DNA of 64,000 nucleotides from Hymenobacter sp. BT730 (GCF_030542105.1 NZ_JAUOFB010000001.1:682001-746000); one strand, 5' to 3'. Positions 43,602-52,576 are shown, numbered from the stretch's first letter. Notes: a model not told the origin generated them from the letters alone. Made by a program: numbers and translations.

Positions 43602-45263
43602 ATGACTCGAAATCTTCTCCTGCTCACCGTTTTGTTTCTGAGCCTGGCCCAGGCCGCCACAGCCCAGCTGATGCAGCCCAAAACCGCCTTTACCCGCGCT
43701 GACTCGCTCCGGGGAGCCCTCACGCCCCTGCGCACCTGCTACGACATCAACTACTACCACCTGGATGTAAAGCTGGATATCGACAACCGAGCCCTCAGCG
43801 GCTCCAACCTGTTTCGCTTCACGGCCACCCAAGATTTCACGCGCCTGCAGTTTGATCTGTTTGCCAATCTGAAGGTGGATAAGGTGGAGTACAAGGGCCA
43901 GGAAGTGCCGTTTACGCGGGAGGCCAATGCGGTATTCGTCACGTTTCCACAGCCCATCCGGCAGGGTACGAAGGATGAGTTCCGGGTGTATTACTCAGGG
44001 CAGCCTATTGTGGCCAAGAAAGCGCCCTGGGATGGGGGGTTGGTGTTTACCAAGGATGCCAAAGGCAAACCCTGGGTAGCTACGGCCTGCCAGGGAATGG
44101 GCGCCAGCGTGTGGTGGCCCACCAAAGACCATCAGGCCGATGAAGTAGACTCTATGCTCATCAGCATCTCAGTACCCAAGGGGCTGAAAGATGTTTCCAA
44201 CGGCCGCCTGCGCAAAGTAACCAAGCTGAAAGGCGGCTACACGCGCTATGATTGGTTTGTTGCGAACCCTATCAACAACTATGATGTGGCCCTGAACGTG
44301 GGCGACTACCAGCATTTCTCGGATGAGTACGCCGGTGAGAAAGGCAAGCTTACGCTGGATTACTGGGTGCTGCCCGAAAACCTGAGCAAGGCCAAAACCC
44401 ACTTTGCCGCCAACGTAAAGCCGATGCTGAAGTCGTTTGAGTACTGGTTTGGGCCGTATCCCTTCTATGAAGATGGCTACAAGCTGGTGGAAGCGCCGCA
44501 CCTGGGCATGGAGCACCAAAGCGCCGTGGCCTATGGCAACAAGTACCAGAACGGCTACCTGGGCACCGACCGGTCTGACACGGGTCAGGGCCTGAAGTGG
44601 GACTACATCATTATCCACGAAAGCGGCCATGAGTGGTTCGGCAACAACATCACCTCCAAGGATATTGCCGATATGTGGGTGCATGAGGGCTTCACCACCT
44701 ATACGGAAGCCATGTTTGTGGAAAGCCAGGCTGGCCCGGCTATTGCGGCCGATTATATTCATGGCACCCGCAAATGGATTCAGAACGACCAGCCTATCAT
44801 CGGGCCGTACAATGTAAATAAGGAAGGCTCAGGCGACATGTACCCCAAAGGAGCAGCGCTGCTCCATATGCTGCGCCTCACGGTGAACGATGACGCCAAA
44901 TGGCGCCAAATCCTGCGCGGCCTGGGTCAGCAGTTCTACCACCAGACCGTCACCACCGAGCAGATCATCAACTACATCAATCAGCAGAGCGGCCAGAACC
45001 TCACGCCCATCTTCGACCAGTACCTGCGCCACCCCAACATTCCCACCCTGGAAGTGCGCTCCACGCAGGATGGCAAAACCCTGGCCCGCTGGATTGCCGA
45101 TGTGCCCGCCTTCGATATGCCCGTGCGCCTGCGCACCAAAGGCGGCCAGTATCAGCTGGTAAAGCTCACCACCAAATTCCAGCCCCTCACCCTGCCCGGC
45201 GTCACCAAGGATAACCTGGAAGTGGATACGCATGATTACTACATCGGCGTGCTGGTAGAGTAG
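43602..45263 (+). CDS. M1-family zinc aminopeptidase
   Basis: The 553-residue product has a signal peptide (TVLFLSLAQAATAQ) and an M1 fold. The zinc site is His339, His343 and Glu362 (HESGHEW, 18 residues later in WVHEGFTTY), with catalytic Glu340. The N-terminal beta domain begins DINYYHLDVKLDIDNRALSG, and the substrate site is shown by LGMEHQSAVAYGNKY in place of the usual GAMEN. There is no C-terminal ERAP1-type domain, so the protein is of the short M1 type. It should trim peptides in the periplasm or outside the cell. A TACCTTGG box lies 28 bases before the ATG region. Confidence 0.93.
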   Translation: MTRNLLLLTVLFLSLAQAATAQLMQPKTAFTRADSLRGALTPLRTCYDINYYHLDVKLDIDNRALSGSNLFRFTATQDFTRLQFDLFANLKVDKVEYKGQEVPFTREANAVFVTFPQPIRQGTKDEFRVYYSGQPIVAKKAPWDGGLVFTKDAKGKPWVATACQGMGASVWWPTKDHQADEVDSMLISISVPKGLKDVSNGRLRKVTKLKGGYTRYDWFVANPINNYDVALNVGDYQHFSDEYAGEKGKLTLDYWVLPENLSKAKTHFAANVKPMLKSFEYWFGPYPFYEDGYKLVEAPHLGMEHQSAVAYGNKYQNGYLGTDRSDTGQGLKWDYIIIHESGHEWFGNNITSKDIADMWVHEGFTTYTEAMFVESQAGPAIAADYIHGTRKWIQNDQPIIGPYNVNKEGSGDMYPKGAALLHMLRLTVNDDAKWRQILRGLGQQFYHQTVTTEQIINYINQQSGQNLTPIFDQYLRHPNIPTLEVRSTQDGKTLARWIADVPAFDMPVRLRTKGGQYQLVKLTTKFQPLTLPGVTKDNLEVDTHDYYIGVLVE

Positions 45264-45292
45264 GGGAAGTCTAAGAAAGCCAGCAGCTAAAA

Positions 45293-45662
45293 GCTAGTTC
45301 CCCTCCTCAGATGAGGAGGGGCTAGGGGTGGTTGACCAATCGTTGTTTACCCGAAACGTCATGCAGAGCACAGCCGAAGCATCTCGCGTGCTGACTTTAT
45401 TGGTACAAAAACTTATGAAAAGCCCGTCATGCTGAGCGCAGTCGAAGCATCTTGGTAGTGTGGTAAACCCATACGAAGCGGTAGAGATGCTTCGACTGCG
45501 CTCAGCATGACAGTTACTTTGGCAACGTCAGCACGCGAGATGCTTCGACAAGCTCAGCATGCACATTGTTGATGCACATTGGTTCGGGCTTCCTGCAACC
45601 AAACAACGTCATTTACCGCCCCGGCCTGCGGCCACACCTCCTTAAAAAAGGAGGGGAGCTAA
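45293..45662. repeat. Nested inverted-repeat element between the M1 and lpdA genes
   Basis: This 370-base gene-free stretch is built from inverted repeats. Outer flanks (about 45293-45350 and 45601-45660) are imperfect inverted partners, each with a CCCCTCCT/AGGAGG hairpin and a GTTGTTT/AAACAAC end. Inside, 45358-45395 pairs with 45527-45564 (21 bases perfect), and 45426-45452 pairs perfectly with 45485-45511 (27 bases). All inner arms share the GAAGCATCT/AGATGCTTC core. It encodes nothing recognisable and looks like a REP- or MITE-like element. Confidence 0.75.
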
Positions 45663-45755
45663 CATCCGGTGTTAAATTCTGGTTTCACCCAAGCGCGCCA
45701 CCGATTCATCCGTACCTTCGCGCCCGTTGATTTCCACCGAACTCACCCGCTGAAT

Positions 45756-47162
45756 ATGAACCAATACGACGTTACCGTTATCGGCTCCGGCCCGGGCGGT
45801 TATGTGGCAGCTATCCGCTGCTCCCAGCTCGGCCTAAAAACGGCCCTTATTGAGAAGTACGACACCCTGGGCGGCACCTGCCTCAACGTGGGCTGCATTC
45901 CCAGCAAAGCCCTGCTCGATAGCACGGAGCACTACCACAATGCCCATACTACCTTCAAGGAGCATGGCATTGAGCTGAGCGACCTGCAGATCAACATGAA
46001 CCAGCTCATCGACCGGAAGAACGGCGTGGTGAAGGCCAATACCGACGGCATCATCTACCTGATGAAGAAAAACAAAATCGACGTCATTCAGGGCGTAGGT
46101 TCGTTCGTTGATAAAAACCACATCAAAATTCAGCCCACCGCGGGCGGCGAGGAGCAGCAGATTGAGACCAAAAACGTCATCATTGCTACCGGCTCCAAGC
46201 CCACCGTGCTGCCCTTTATTGCGCAGGACAAGGAGCGCATCATCACCAGCACCGAGGCCCTGAACATCCGGGAAGTGCCCAAGCACATGATTGTAATTGG
46301 CGGTGGCGTAATCGGGCTGGAAATGGCTTCCGTGTACGCCCGCCTCGGCGCCAAAGTATCGGTGGTGGAGTTCATGGACTCGCTCATCCCGACCATGGAC
46401 CGCGCCCTGGGCAAAGAGCTGAAGCGCATTCTGGGCAAAATCGGGATTCAGTTTTTCCTGAGCCACAAAGTAACCGGCGCTACCCGCGAGGGCGACGCCG
46501 TGACGGTAACCGCTACCAACCCGAAAGGCGAGGAAGTGAAGTTTGAAGGCGACTACTGCCTGGTGGCCGTGGGCCGCGTGCCCTACACCGCGGGCCTGAA
46601 TCTGGAAGCCGCTGGCGTGCAGATGGAAGAGCGCGGCCGCATTAAGGTAGACGAGCACCTGCAAACCAACGTGCCCGGCATCTACGCCATCGGCGACGTG
46701 GTGCGGGGCGCTATGCTGGCGCACAAGGCCGAGGAAGAAGGCGTGTTTGTGGCCGAAACCATTGTGGGCCAGAAGCCACACATCAACTACCTGCTCATCC
46801 CCGGCGTGGTGTACACCTGGCCAGAAGTGGCTGGTGTGGGCTACACCGAGGAGCAGCTGAAGGAAATGGGCAAGGCCTACAAAACCGGCAACTTCCCCTT
46901 CCGCGCCTCGGGCCGCGCCCGCGCCTCTATGGACCTCGACGGCTTCGTGAAAGTGCTGGCCGACAAGGAAACCGACGAAATCCTGGGCGTGCACATGATT
47001 GGCCCGCGCATCGCCGACCTCATTGCGGAAGCCGTAACGGCCATGGAGTTCCGCGCCTCCGCCGAGGACGTAGCCCGCATGAGCCATGCTCACCCCACCT
47101 ATGCCGAAGCCATGAAGGAAGCGTGTTTAGCTGCGACGGATAACCGGGCGATTCATATGTAA
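45756..47162 (+). CDS. lpdA: Dihydrolipoyl dehydrogenase (E3)
   Basis: From ATG 45756 the product has 468 residues. It re-oxidises dihydrolipoamide on E2 and GcvH with FAD and NAD. The redox disulfide is Cys42/Cys47 (GGTCLNVGCIPSKALL). The FAD site is VIGSGPGGYVAAI, the NAD site VIGGGVIGLEMASVYARLG, and the C-terminal catalytic His/Glu pair lies in MSHAHPTYAEAMKEA. It should serve OdhB and the glycine cleavage system. A TACCTTCG box at 45713-45720 is 36 bases upstream; the frame extends to 45669, which would include that box. A terminator follows at 47182. Confidence 0.97.
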   Translation: MNQYDVTVIGSGPGGYVAAIRCSQLGLKTALIEKYDTLGGTCLNVGCIPSKALLDSTEHYHNAHTTFKEHGIELSDLQINMNQLIDRKNGVVKANTDGIIYLMKKNKIDVIQGVGSFVDKNHIKIQPTAGGEEQQIETKNVIIATGSKPTVLPFIAQDKERIITSTEALNIREVPKHMIVIGGGVIGLEMASVYARLGAKVSVVEFMDSLIPTMDRALGKELKRILGKIGIQFFLSHKVTGATREGDAVTVTATNPKGEEVKFEGDYCLVAVGRVPYTAGLNLEAAGVQMEERGRIKVDEHLQTNVPGIYAIGDVVRGAMLAHKAEEEGVFVAETIVGQKPHINYLLIPGVVYTWPEVAGVGYTEEQLKEMGKAYKTGNFPFRASGRARASMDLDGFVKVLADKETDEILGVHMIGPRIADLIAEAVTAMEFRASAEDVARMSHAHPTYAEAMKEACLAATDNRAIHM

Positions 47163-47181
47163 TTCCGCGTTTGCGATAAAG

Positions 47182-47219
47182 AAAAAACGGCTGGCGCTAT
47201 AGTAGCGCCAGCCGTTTTT
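47182..47219 (+). terminator. Terminator after lpdA
   Basis: A perfect stem (AAAACGGCTGGCGCTA and complement, three-base loop) is followed by T5. Confidence 0.92.
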
Positions 47220-47448
47220 GCGTTTCAATGGAATGAAATAATAAACAACAGAGAGCAAAATAAGGCTATACCAGTAAAGCACTCGGTATCTTTTCAAGTG
47301 CCATGATTTGGAATAGCGTAACTCGTGTCCGGCTTTGCAGTGGAAGTTGTAATGCCCCTACTGCATCAGTGACAAATCGAAACTACGCCACTAGCGTTAT
47401 TTGAGTAGAAATGCCCAGCCTCCCGCTTTGCGAAGTACTTAGAGCGTG

Positions 47449-47889
47449 CTAACGCGTATGTACAATGTCTAGAGTATAGTTAACGCCATCCTCGTAAGAA
47501 TCTTGGTGCCAGACGAATCGGTTTTCTGTTAGCTGCGTAACGGTCATGGTTGTTTTGTAGCCACTCGACGTTTCGCAATTAATGACGTTTCCCTTAGTAG
47601 TGTATTTGTAGGTTGTTTTAATGGTTGGATCGTTGGGGACGTAACGAGTTATTTCCGTTTTGGTCACCTTTAAGTTGAACGGTCCCATTCCACCCTGCTG
47701 TATTATACAATCATAGTACCCGCAACGGCATCTGCCTTCAGTAATACAGATATTCTTAAAGGTGCCAGATTCAAATTTCCACTCACCTTTTATATCACGT
47801 GGTCTAACATGATTGGCATCAGGGCTGCCGCATGTCGTTAGCAGAACTAGTAGTAGTGAAGTCAGGATTAAAAGTCGCATACCTATCAT
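47449..47889 (-). CDS. Cysteine-rich small lipoprotein, low GC
   Basis: The 146-residue product has a lipobox (LLVLLTTC, Cys20), then GEWKFESGTFKNI, a cluster of four cysteines (48, 54, 56 and 61 in CITEGRCRCGYYDC), and a C-terminal part with beta strands (KTTYKYTTKGNVINCETSSG, then LTENRFVWHQDSYEDG) that recalls lipocalin-like small lipoproteins. Its codons are richer in A and T than the neighbours, so it may be a later arrival. The cysteine cluster could hold a metal or disulfides; that is inference. The flanking gaps show nothing. Confidence 0.65.
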   Translation of the reverse strand: MIGMRLLILTSLLLVLLTTCGSPDANHVRPRDIKGEWKFESGTFKNICITEGRCRCGYYDCIIQQGGMGPFNLKVTKTEITRYVPNDPTIKTTYKYTTKGNVINCETSSGYKTTMTVTQLTENRFVWHQDSYEDGVNYTLDIVHTR

Positions 47890-48053
47890 GTCTTTATAAG
47901 AGCCTCAAAAGTGCAATAAGTAGTTTGAGCTACCAACTATTCTTAAGCGCTGGAATTCCCCAGCATGAAACCTCAAACAAGCCCACCTACCCCCTCCAAA
48001 CGGCAACAGAAGCTTGTCCCCACCGAGGGAGGGACGAGTAGTAAGGCGCTTCT

Positions 48054-49730
48054 CTACGTCTTCTGCACCAGCTTAAACCCATCCTTCGTTACCTGGTATT
48101 GCTGGCCCTGAATGGTGATGGTTTCGCCTTCCAGCAGCTTGCTTAAATCCATGATGTCGGCCTCGATGGTGTGCAGGGAGAAGCCGTGCTTGCGGGCCAG
48201 GGCGAGGTAGCGCGGGTTGATGTAGTCGTGCACCCCGCACAGGATAATGCGGACGTGGGCCGTGGTGTTTTTGAGGAGCTTGGCGTCGCGGGGGAAGGTG
48301 TAGTTATCCGCAATCAGGATAATGTCGGTGGAGTCGGCGGCCGGAGTGAGCTGTTGGGCGTAGAGCAGGGCTTCGGCGTCGTTTTCGGGCGCGTCGCCCC
48401 CGCCACCGGCTTTCATGGCTTCAATCAGCTTGTTTTTGATGGGCTCGTAGCTGTCGGTTTTTACCTGGTAGAGGCCGCCGGTTTTGCCCACGCGCTTGTT
48501 CTTGTCGGGCTGGTCGTCGCCATCGTTAAAGAACACGAAGGTTTTTTTGTCTTCGAGGGCGCTGAGCTGCAGCCAGGCCAGCAAATCGTAGGTGTAGGGG
48601 AACATGCTGCCGGTTACGTCCGTCACCACCACTTCCTTGCTCCACTCGGGGTGGCGCTGCATCACGCGGGAAACCACGTTGGCATCGGGCGGCAGGGGCA
48701 TTTCCACGGCGGCGGTATCAGCGGAGGCCAGCAGTTCGCCGGCTTTGGTAATGCGTGCCTCGCAGTAGTCGTGCTTGTGCTGCGGGTTCTTGTGTTTCAG
48801 GAACACGCGGTACAGGCGCGCCACTGAGTCGGGTAGGGAGAAGTTGATGATGGCCACATCGGGCTGGCCCATCAGCTGCAGCGGCCCCATGGGCAGGCGC
48901 ACGGCCCCCTTCACAATAAACGGAAACTGGCGGCGGTTGATGGGGAAGCCCGAGGCAAACACCACGCTCTTGCGGATGGCTTCTTCCAGCTCGGAGGTGC
49001 AGAAGGGCTTGCTGGTGGGCTGCACCTGCACGCTTTGGGTGTTGCCGCTGGCATCCACCGTCATCTGAAACTTCACAATTTGGGGGGTGCGCTGCGGGCA
49101 TTTGTAGGCCCGGCGCAGGTTCAGGGCCATCTGGCGGTTGGTGAAGCGGCTCAGGGGCAGGTTGCAGGCCACTGCCTTGCCCTGGCTCTTTTTAGCGGCT
49201 TTGGGGCGCTTTTTTTCCAGCAGGCGCAGCTTGCGCGTGAGGCTGTCCAGGTCGGCGCGGCTGGTGGCGGCGGTGGCGTGCTTGGTTACATACACCACAA
49301 ACCCGTGGAAGAACGGCTGGCAGGCGGCGGGGCTGTTGCAGCCGGTTTGCTCCACCAGCGTCCAAGTCACAGACTCGTCCTGCAGCAGGCCCGGCACCCC
49401 AGCGGCCAGGTTACGGATGCGGCTCAGGTTAAGCTGGCGTTGATTAAACGTGGGGTTGAGGCGGAAGGCCGTGTACACCAGATCCACGCGCACAATATGC
49501 CGCTCCTGCAGGCGCAGGGCTTTTAAGTCGGCGCCCGAGAAGGTAGAGGGGAGTTCCAGGGCCTCCAGATCCGGCAGCGGCTGGTAGCGCGCCGTGCGGT
49601 AGGCGTTCAGTTGGTCGTAGAAGGTGTTCAGCTCCGTTTCCGGCGGAGCCGTTTGCGCGAAGCTGGCGGCACTGGTGAATAAGAGGAAAATAAACCCACT
49701 GAGAAACGCCCGAACCGATACAGAGAACAT
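48054..49730 (-). CDS. Exported VWA protein with a TonB_C-like middle domain
   Basis: From ATG 49730 the product has 558 residues with a signal peptide (FIFLLFTSAASFAQ). Residues of about 30-180 are a region I cannot name. Residues of about 216-282 (PQIVKFQMTVDASGNTQSVQ, then SELEEAIRKSVVF, ending FIVKGAVRLPM) resemble the C-terminal domain of TonB. Residues 365-550 are a von Willebrand A-like domain with a metal-site motif D371-T373-S375 (VVVTDVTGSMFPYTYDLL), then FVFFNDGDDQPDKN and IILIADNYTFPRD. The gene shares its 5' gap with the S41 gene, where an inverted-repeat element lies. It is probably periplasmic; the function is unknown. Confidence 0.75.
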   Translation of the reverse strand: MFSVSVRAFLSGFIFLLFTSAASFAQTAPPETELNTFYDQLNAYRTARYQPLPDLEALELPSTFSGADLKALRLQERHIVRVDLVYTAFRLNPTFNQRQLNLSRIRNLAAGVPGLLQDESVTWTLVEQTGCNSPAACQPFFHGFVVYVTKHATAATSRADLDSLTRKLRLLEKKRPKAAKKSQGKAVACNLPLSRFTNRQMALNLRRAYKCPQRTPQIVKFQMTVDASGNTQSVQVQPTSKPFCTSELEEAIRKSVVFASGFPINRRQFPFIVKGAVRLPMGPLQLMGQPDVAIINFSLPDSVARLYRVFLKHKNPQHKHDYCEARITKAGELLASADTAAVEMPLPPDANVVSRVMQRHPEWSKEVVVTDVTGSMFPYTYDLLAWLQLSALEDKKTFVFFNDGDDQPDKNKRVGKTGGLYQVKTDSYEPIKNKLIEAMKAGGGGDAPENDAEALLYAQQLTPAADSTDIILIADNYTFPRDAKLLKNTTAHVRIILCGVHDYINPRYLALARKHGFSLHTIEADIMDLSKLLEGETITIQGQQYQVTKDGFKLVQKT

Positions 49731-49824
49731 GGAATAAGATAATAAACGTAACAGAGTGCAAACTACGCATTTGCTTGAGACGTCCTGGAATTCTTTTTGG
49801 AGTAGTGGGGACACAGGAAACCAT

Positions 49825-49964
49825 CCGTCATGCTGAGCTGGTCGAAACATAATGAGTGCTGAGTTTTCCACACTATATGTCATCCTGAGCTTGCGAAGGA
49901 CCTTCTCACGGCAGAACGACTTGCATTTCAACGTGAGAAGGTCCTTCGCAAGCTCAGGATGACA
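49825..49964. repeat. Inverted-repeat element between the VWA and S41 genes
   Basis: A 33-base perfect inverted repeat (49878-49910 with 49932-49964, 21-base loop; arms begin TGTCATCCTGAGCTTGCGAA) is preceded by a partial copy at 49825-49850 (GTCATGCTGAGC). The GTCATnCTGAGC core is shared with 45426-45452. It looks like a dispersed palindromic repeat and lies in a divergent promoter region. The rest of 49731-50081 shows nothing else. Confidence 0.75.
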
Positions 49965-50081
49965 GGCGAAGCGAGCGAGATGTCTCGGTCCCTGACTTGA
50001 TGCGCCACATACACGACATGATGTTCTAAGCAGGGTTTTGTAACTAGTAGGGCGGTTCTGTTCTCCGCTTTTCTTCTGGTC

Positions 50082-51344
50082 ATGAATTCTTTCCAACGCC
50101 TGCTCTGCCTGTTGCTTCTGCTGCTGCTTCCCGGCGCGCTCTGGGCGCAGGCCAACCTCACGCCCGCGCAATACCAGCAGGACTTCGACTACTTCTGGAC
50201 CACCGTCAACGAGAACTACTGCTACTTCGACAAAAAGCAAACCGACTGGGCCAAAGTGCGCCAGCTCTACGCGGTGCAACTGCCCGGCATCAGCACCCGC
50301 GCGCAGTTTGTACGCCTGCTGGAAAACGCCCTTAACGAGCTCTACGACAACCACGCCTCCCTCTCCACTAACCTGCCCGATTCCCGCCGCCTCCTGCCCT
50401 CGGGCACCGATGTGTGGGCGCAGTTTCAAAACGGAAAAGCCGTGATAGTGGCCGTGCGCCCCGGCTTCGGGGCCGAGCGGGTGGGCCTGCGCCCCGGCAT
50501 GGAAGTGCTGGCAGTAAACGATGTGCCCATAGCGCAGGCCCTCCAGCCCTTACTGGGCCGCAGCCTGAAAACCATTGACGAAGCCGCCCGCGAAGTAGCC
50601 CTCAACCAGGCCCTGGCCGGTGACCACCGCACTCCGCGTAAGCTCACGGTACTGGCCCAAGGCAAGCGCCGCCAGCTGTTCCCCGATAAGCCCAGCGCCC
50701 AGCTGGAAAATATCCATTACCCGCACCTACTGGAAAGTCGGCAGCTGGGCTCCATCGGCTACATCAAAATCAACAACAGCCTCGGCGACAACCGCCTCAT
50801 GGCCGCCTTCGACAGCACGCTGGATGCGCTGGCCAACACCACCGGCCTCGTCCTGGACCTGCGCGAAACCCCGGGCGGCGGCAACTCCACCGTAGCCCGC
50901 GCCCTTATGGGCCGCTTTATTACCCAGGAGCAGCCCTACCAACGCCACGAGCTAACGGCCGAAGAGCGGGAGTTCGGCATTAAGCGCAGCTGGATAGAGC
51001 TGGTTTCACCCCGGCCCCGGCCATACACCCGGCCTCTGGTAGTGCTGGTGGGCCGCTGGACGGGCAGCATGGCCGAGGGCATTACGATTGGCCTGGATGC
51101 CATGCGGCGCGCCACCATCATGGGCACCGAAATGGCCCGCCTCAACGGGGCCATTACCTCGTATCAGCTCCTCAATTCTGGTTTCGGCTTCAACATTCCC
51201 ACCGAGCGCCTCTACCGGGTAGATGGCCTGCCGCGGGAGAATTTCGTGCCCGCGGAGCGCATCAGTCCAGCCACCCAGGGCACCGAGGATGTAGTGCTAA
51301 AAAAAGCGGTGCAGCGTCTGCAGGCGAATAAAACAGGGAAATAG
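50082..51344 (+). CDS. S41-family C-terminal-processing-type peptidase
   Basis: The 420-residue product has a signal peptide (CLLLLLLLPGALWAQ). A helical N-terminal region (YQQDFDYFWTTVNENYCYFD) is followed by a PDZ-like domain (VIVAVRPGFGAERVGLRPGM, EVLAVNDVPI) and the S41 core (GYIKINNSLGDNRLM, GLVLDLRETPGGG, VVLVGRWTGSMAEG). Ser329 in the last motif is the expected nucleophile. It is more like tricorn-type or C-terminal-processing peptidases that act outside the cytoplasm. The gene is divergent from the VWA gene, with an inverted-repeat element between. A terminator follows at 51384. Confidence 0.92.
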   Translation: MNSFQRLLCLLLLLLLPGALWAQANLTPAQYQQDFDYFWTTVNENYCYFDKKQTDWAKVRQLYAVQLPGISTRAQFVRLLENALNELYDNHASLSTNLPDSRRLLPSGTDVWAQFQNGKAVIVAVRPGFGAERVGLRPGMEVLAVNDVPIAQALQPLLGRSLKTIDEAAREVALNQALAGDHRTPRKLTVLAQGKRRQLFPDKPSAQLENIHYPHLLESRQLGSIGYIKINNSLGDNRLMAAFDSTLDALANTTGLVLDLRETPGGGNSTVARALMGRFITQEQPYQRHELTAEEREFGIKRSWIELVSPRPRPYTRPLVVLVGRWTGSMAEGITIGLDAMRRATIMGTEMARLNGAITSYQLLNSGFGFNIPTERLYRVDGLPRENFVPAERISPATQGTEDVVLKKAVQRLQANKTGK

Positions 51345-51383
51345 GAAGCTGCCTTTCTTGTCCCCTGCTGCTTGCTGCAAAAA

Positions 51384-51424
51384 CAAAAAGCGGCTGAAAC
51401 CGGAGTAGGTTCAGCCGCTTTTTA
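51384..51424. terminator. Bidirectional terminator after the S41 gene
   Basis: A 16-base stem (AAAAAGCGGCTGAAAC with one bulge) ends in T5, between convergent genes. Confidence 0.88.
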
Positions 51425-51440
51425 TGAGATGCTCCGGTTG

Positions 51441-51821
51441 TTAATAAGCTAGAACTTCCTGTGACTTGGGGTCTGGGCCGTACTTATTCTCTCCGCGCGT
51501 GCCCTCCGTGCAGAAAAGCACCAACAGCCAGATAGCGCCAATGACGGGAATAAAGCCAATCAGCAAAAACCAACCGCTCTTCTCTACATCATGCAGGCGA
51601 CGAACTGCTACTGCCAGGCCAGGGATGATAAATATCAGAGACGCCAGCAGGGAAAGGTAGCCCGAGCCAACAGAGTCTATGCTAGTGCCCAGAACCGAGT
51701 CCAGCACGATGGCAGCAATACCGATTAGAATCTGAAACAGGACAAACATCCAATATTCTTTTCTTCTGGCCCGGCCAGTGAATACAGCGTATTTCTTAAA
51801 AGCTAGTAAAAAATATTCCAT
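51441..51821 (-). CDS. DUF805 membrane protein
   Basis: The 126-residue protein has the DUF805 layout: FKKYAVFTGRARRKEYWMFV at the N-terminus, then helices (LFQILIGIAAIVLDSVLG, YLSLLASLIFIIPGLAVAVR) and the conserved RRLHDVEKSGWFLLIGFIP, then a last helix and CTEGTRGENKYGPDP. Three or four helices lie in the inner membrane. The family is common but has no established role. It is a single gene convergent with the S41 gene. Confidence 0.92.
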   Translation of the reverse strand: MEYFLLAFKKYAVFTGRARRKEYWMFVLFQILIGIAAIVLDSVLGTSIDSVGSGYLSLLASLIFIIPGLAVAVRRLHDVEKSGWFLLIGFIPVIGAIWLLVLFCTEGTRGENKYGPDPKSQEVLAY

Positions 51822-52171
51822 GCGTAATAGGGAAAGAGGTTCCTACTCATGAGGCTTTTCGGTAGCGCCCCGTTGTTTTTAAGTGGGTTCTGGTCTCCAC
51901 TGGCCGGGCTGGTAATTACTAGTAAGCGAACTGCCTTAGCTTGTAGCAATATAACAGGGTTGTTGTATTATATGAGTACTCAAGCCAAGAGGCATAGAAG
52001 AAGCCACCGCTAGAAATTGCGCTGGCAGTATATACACCCATACAGAATAGGGAATTCCAGATACGATGCCTGAAGCCTGGCTACACGGAGCGAATCCACA
52101 GTCAATGAAAAGGAAGTGAGTAACTAAGGCTGTATGGAAACCTTGTAGCAAGAGCTTGCGAATACGCCAGT
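51822..52171. other. 350-base gap, no gene seen
   Basis: I find no coding frame, strong hairpin or RNA gene here. It should hold the promoters of the DUF805 gene (leftward) and the 52172 gene (rightward). Confidence 0.4.
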
Positions 52172-52576
52172 ATGGGCAAGCGCAACAAAAAGAAGAACTC
52201 GAAAAAGGACGGCGTTTCTGACGATATCATTGACGGTGCCGCCTTATCCATTAAGCGGTTCCGGAAGGTGACCAATGAAATTGCCAAGCTGAGCACCGGC
52301 CAAAAACTGGTGGGCAGTCTGGCATTGGTGGCAGCTGGCTATCTATACTATGATAAGCTAAAGCGAGAGGGTGGACAGATAACCTACCATGGTTTCACCT
52401 TCCCGTTACCGCAACTGGCCGCCGCCAAAGAAGCGTCCATAACCGAGGAGATAGATGCCGAAGTGGTAAGTCCACCCAAAGCGGTGGCCGCTCACAAAAA
52501 CCATAAAAGCCCCAAAGCCAGAAAACCGCGCCCTGACTTTGGCCGCAAGCCTGCCGCCAGTCCTGACGATGAATAG
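52172..52576 (+). CDS. Small lysine-rich membrane protein, first of a paralogous pair
   Basis: The 134-residue protein has a very basic N-terminus (GKRNKKKNSKKDG), a helix (AALSIKRFRKVTNEIA), the segment KLSTGQKLVGSLALVAAGYLYY that includes one membrane helix, and a long basic, Pro-rich tail (HKNHKSPKARKPRPDFGRKP). No known domain. It is related to the protein encoded at 52740 by the KLSxxQKxxGxxALVAxG core. The basic ends suggest nucleic-acid or phospholipid contact near the membrane, but this is inference. Confidence 0.65.
   Translation: MGKRNKKKNSKKDGVSDDIIDGAALSIKRFRKVTNEIAKLSTGQKLVGSLALVAAGYLYYDKLKREGGQITYHGFTFPLPQLAAAKEASITEEIDAEVVSPPKAVAAHKNHKSPKARKPRPDFGRKPAASPDDE

Noticed and set aside
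45834..47093. Open frame on the minus strand inside lpdA
   Set aside because: It is the complement of a standard Lpd protein and has no independent support.
49731..50429. Upstream extension of the VWA gene through the inverted repeat
   Set aside because: The frame happens to stay open, but it would cover the repeat element and the divergent S41 gene. The signal peptide starts at 49730.
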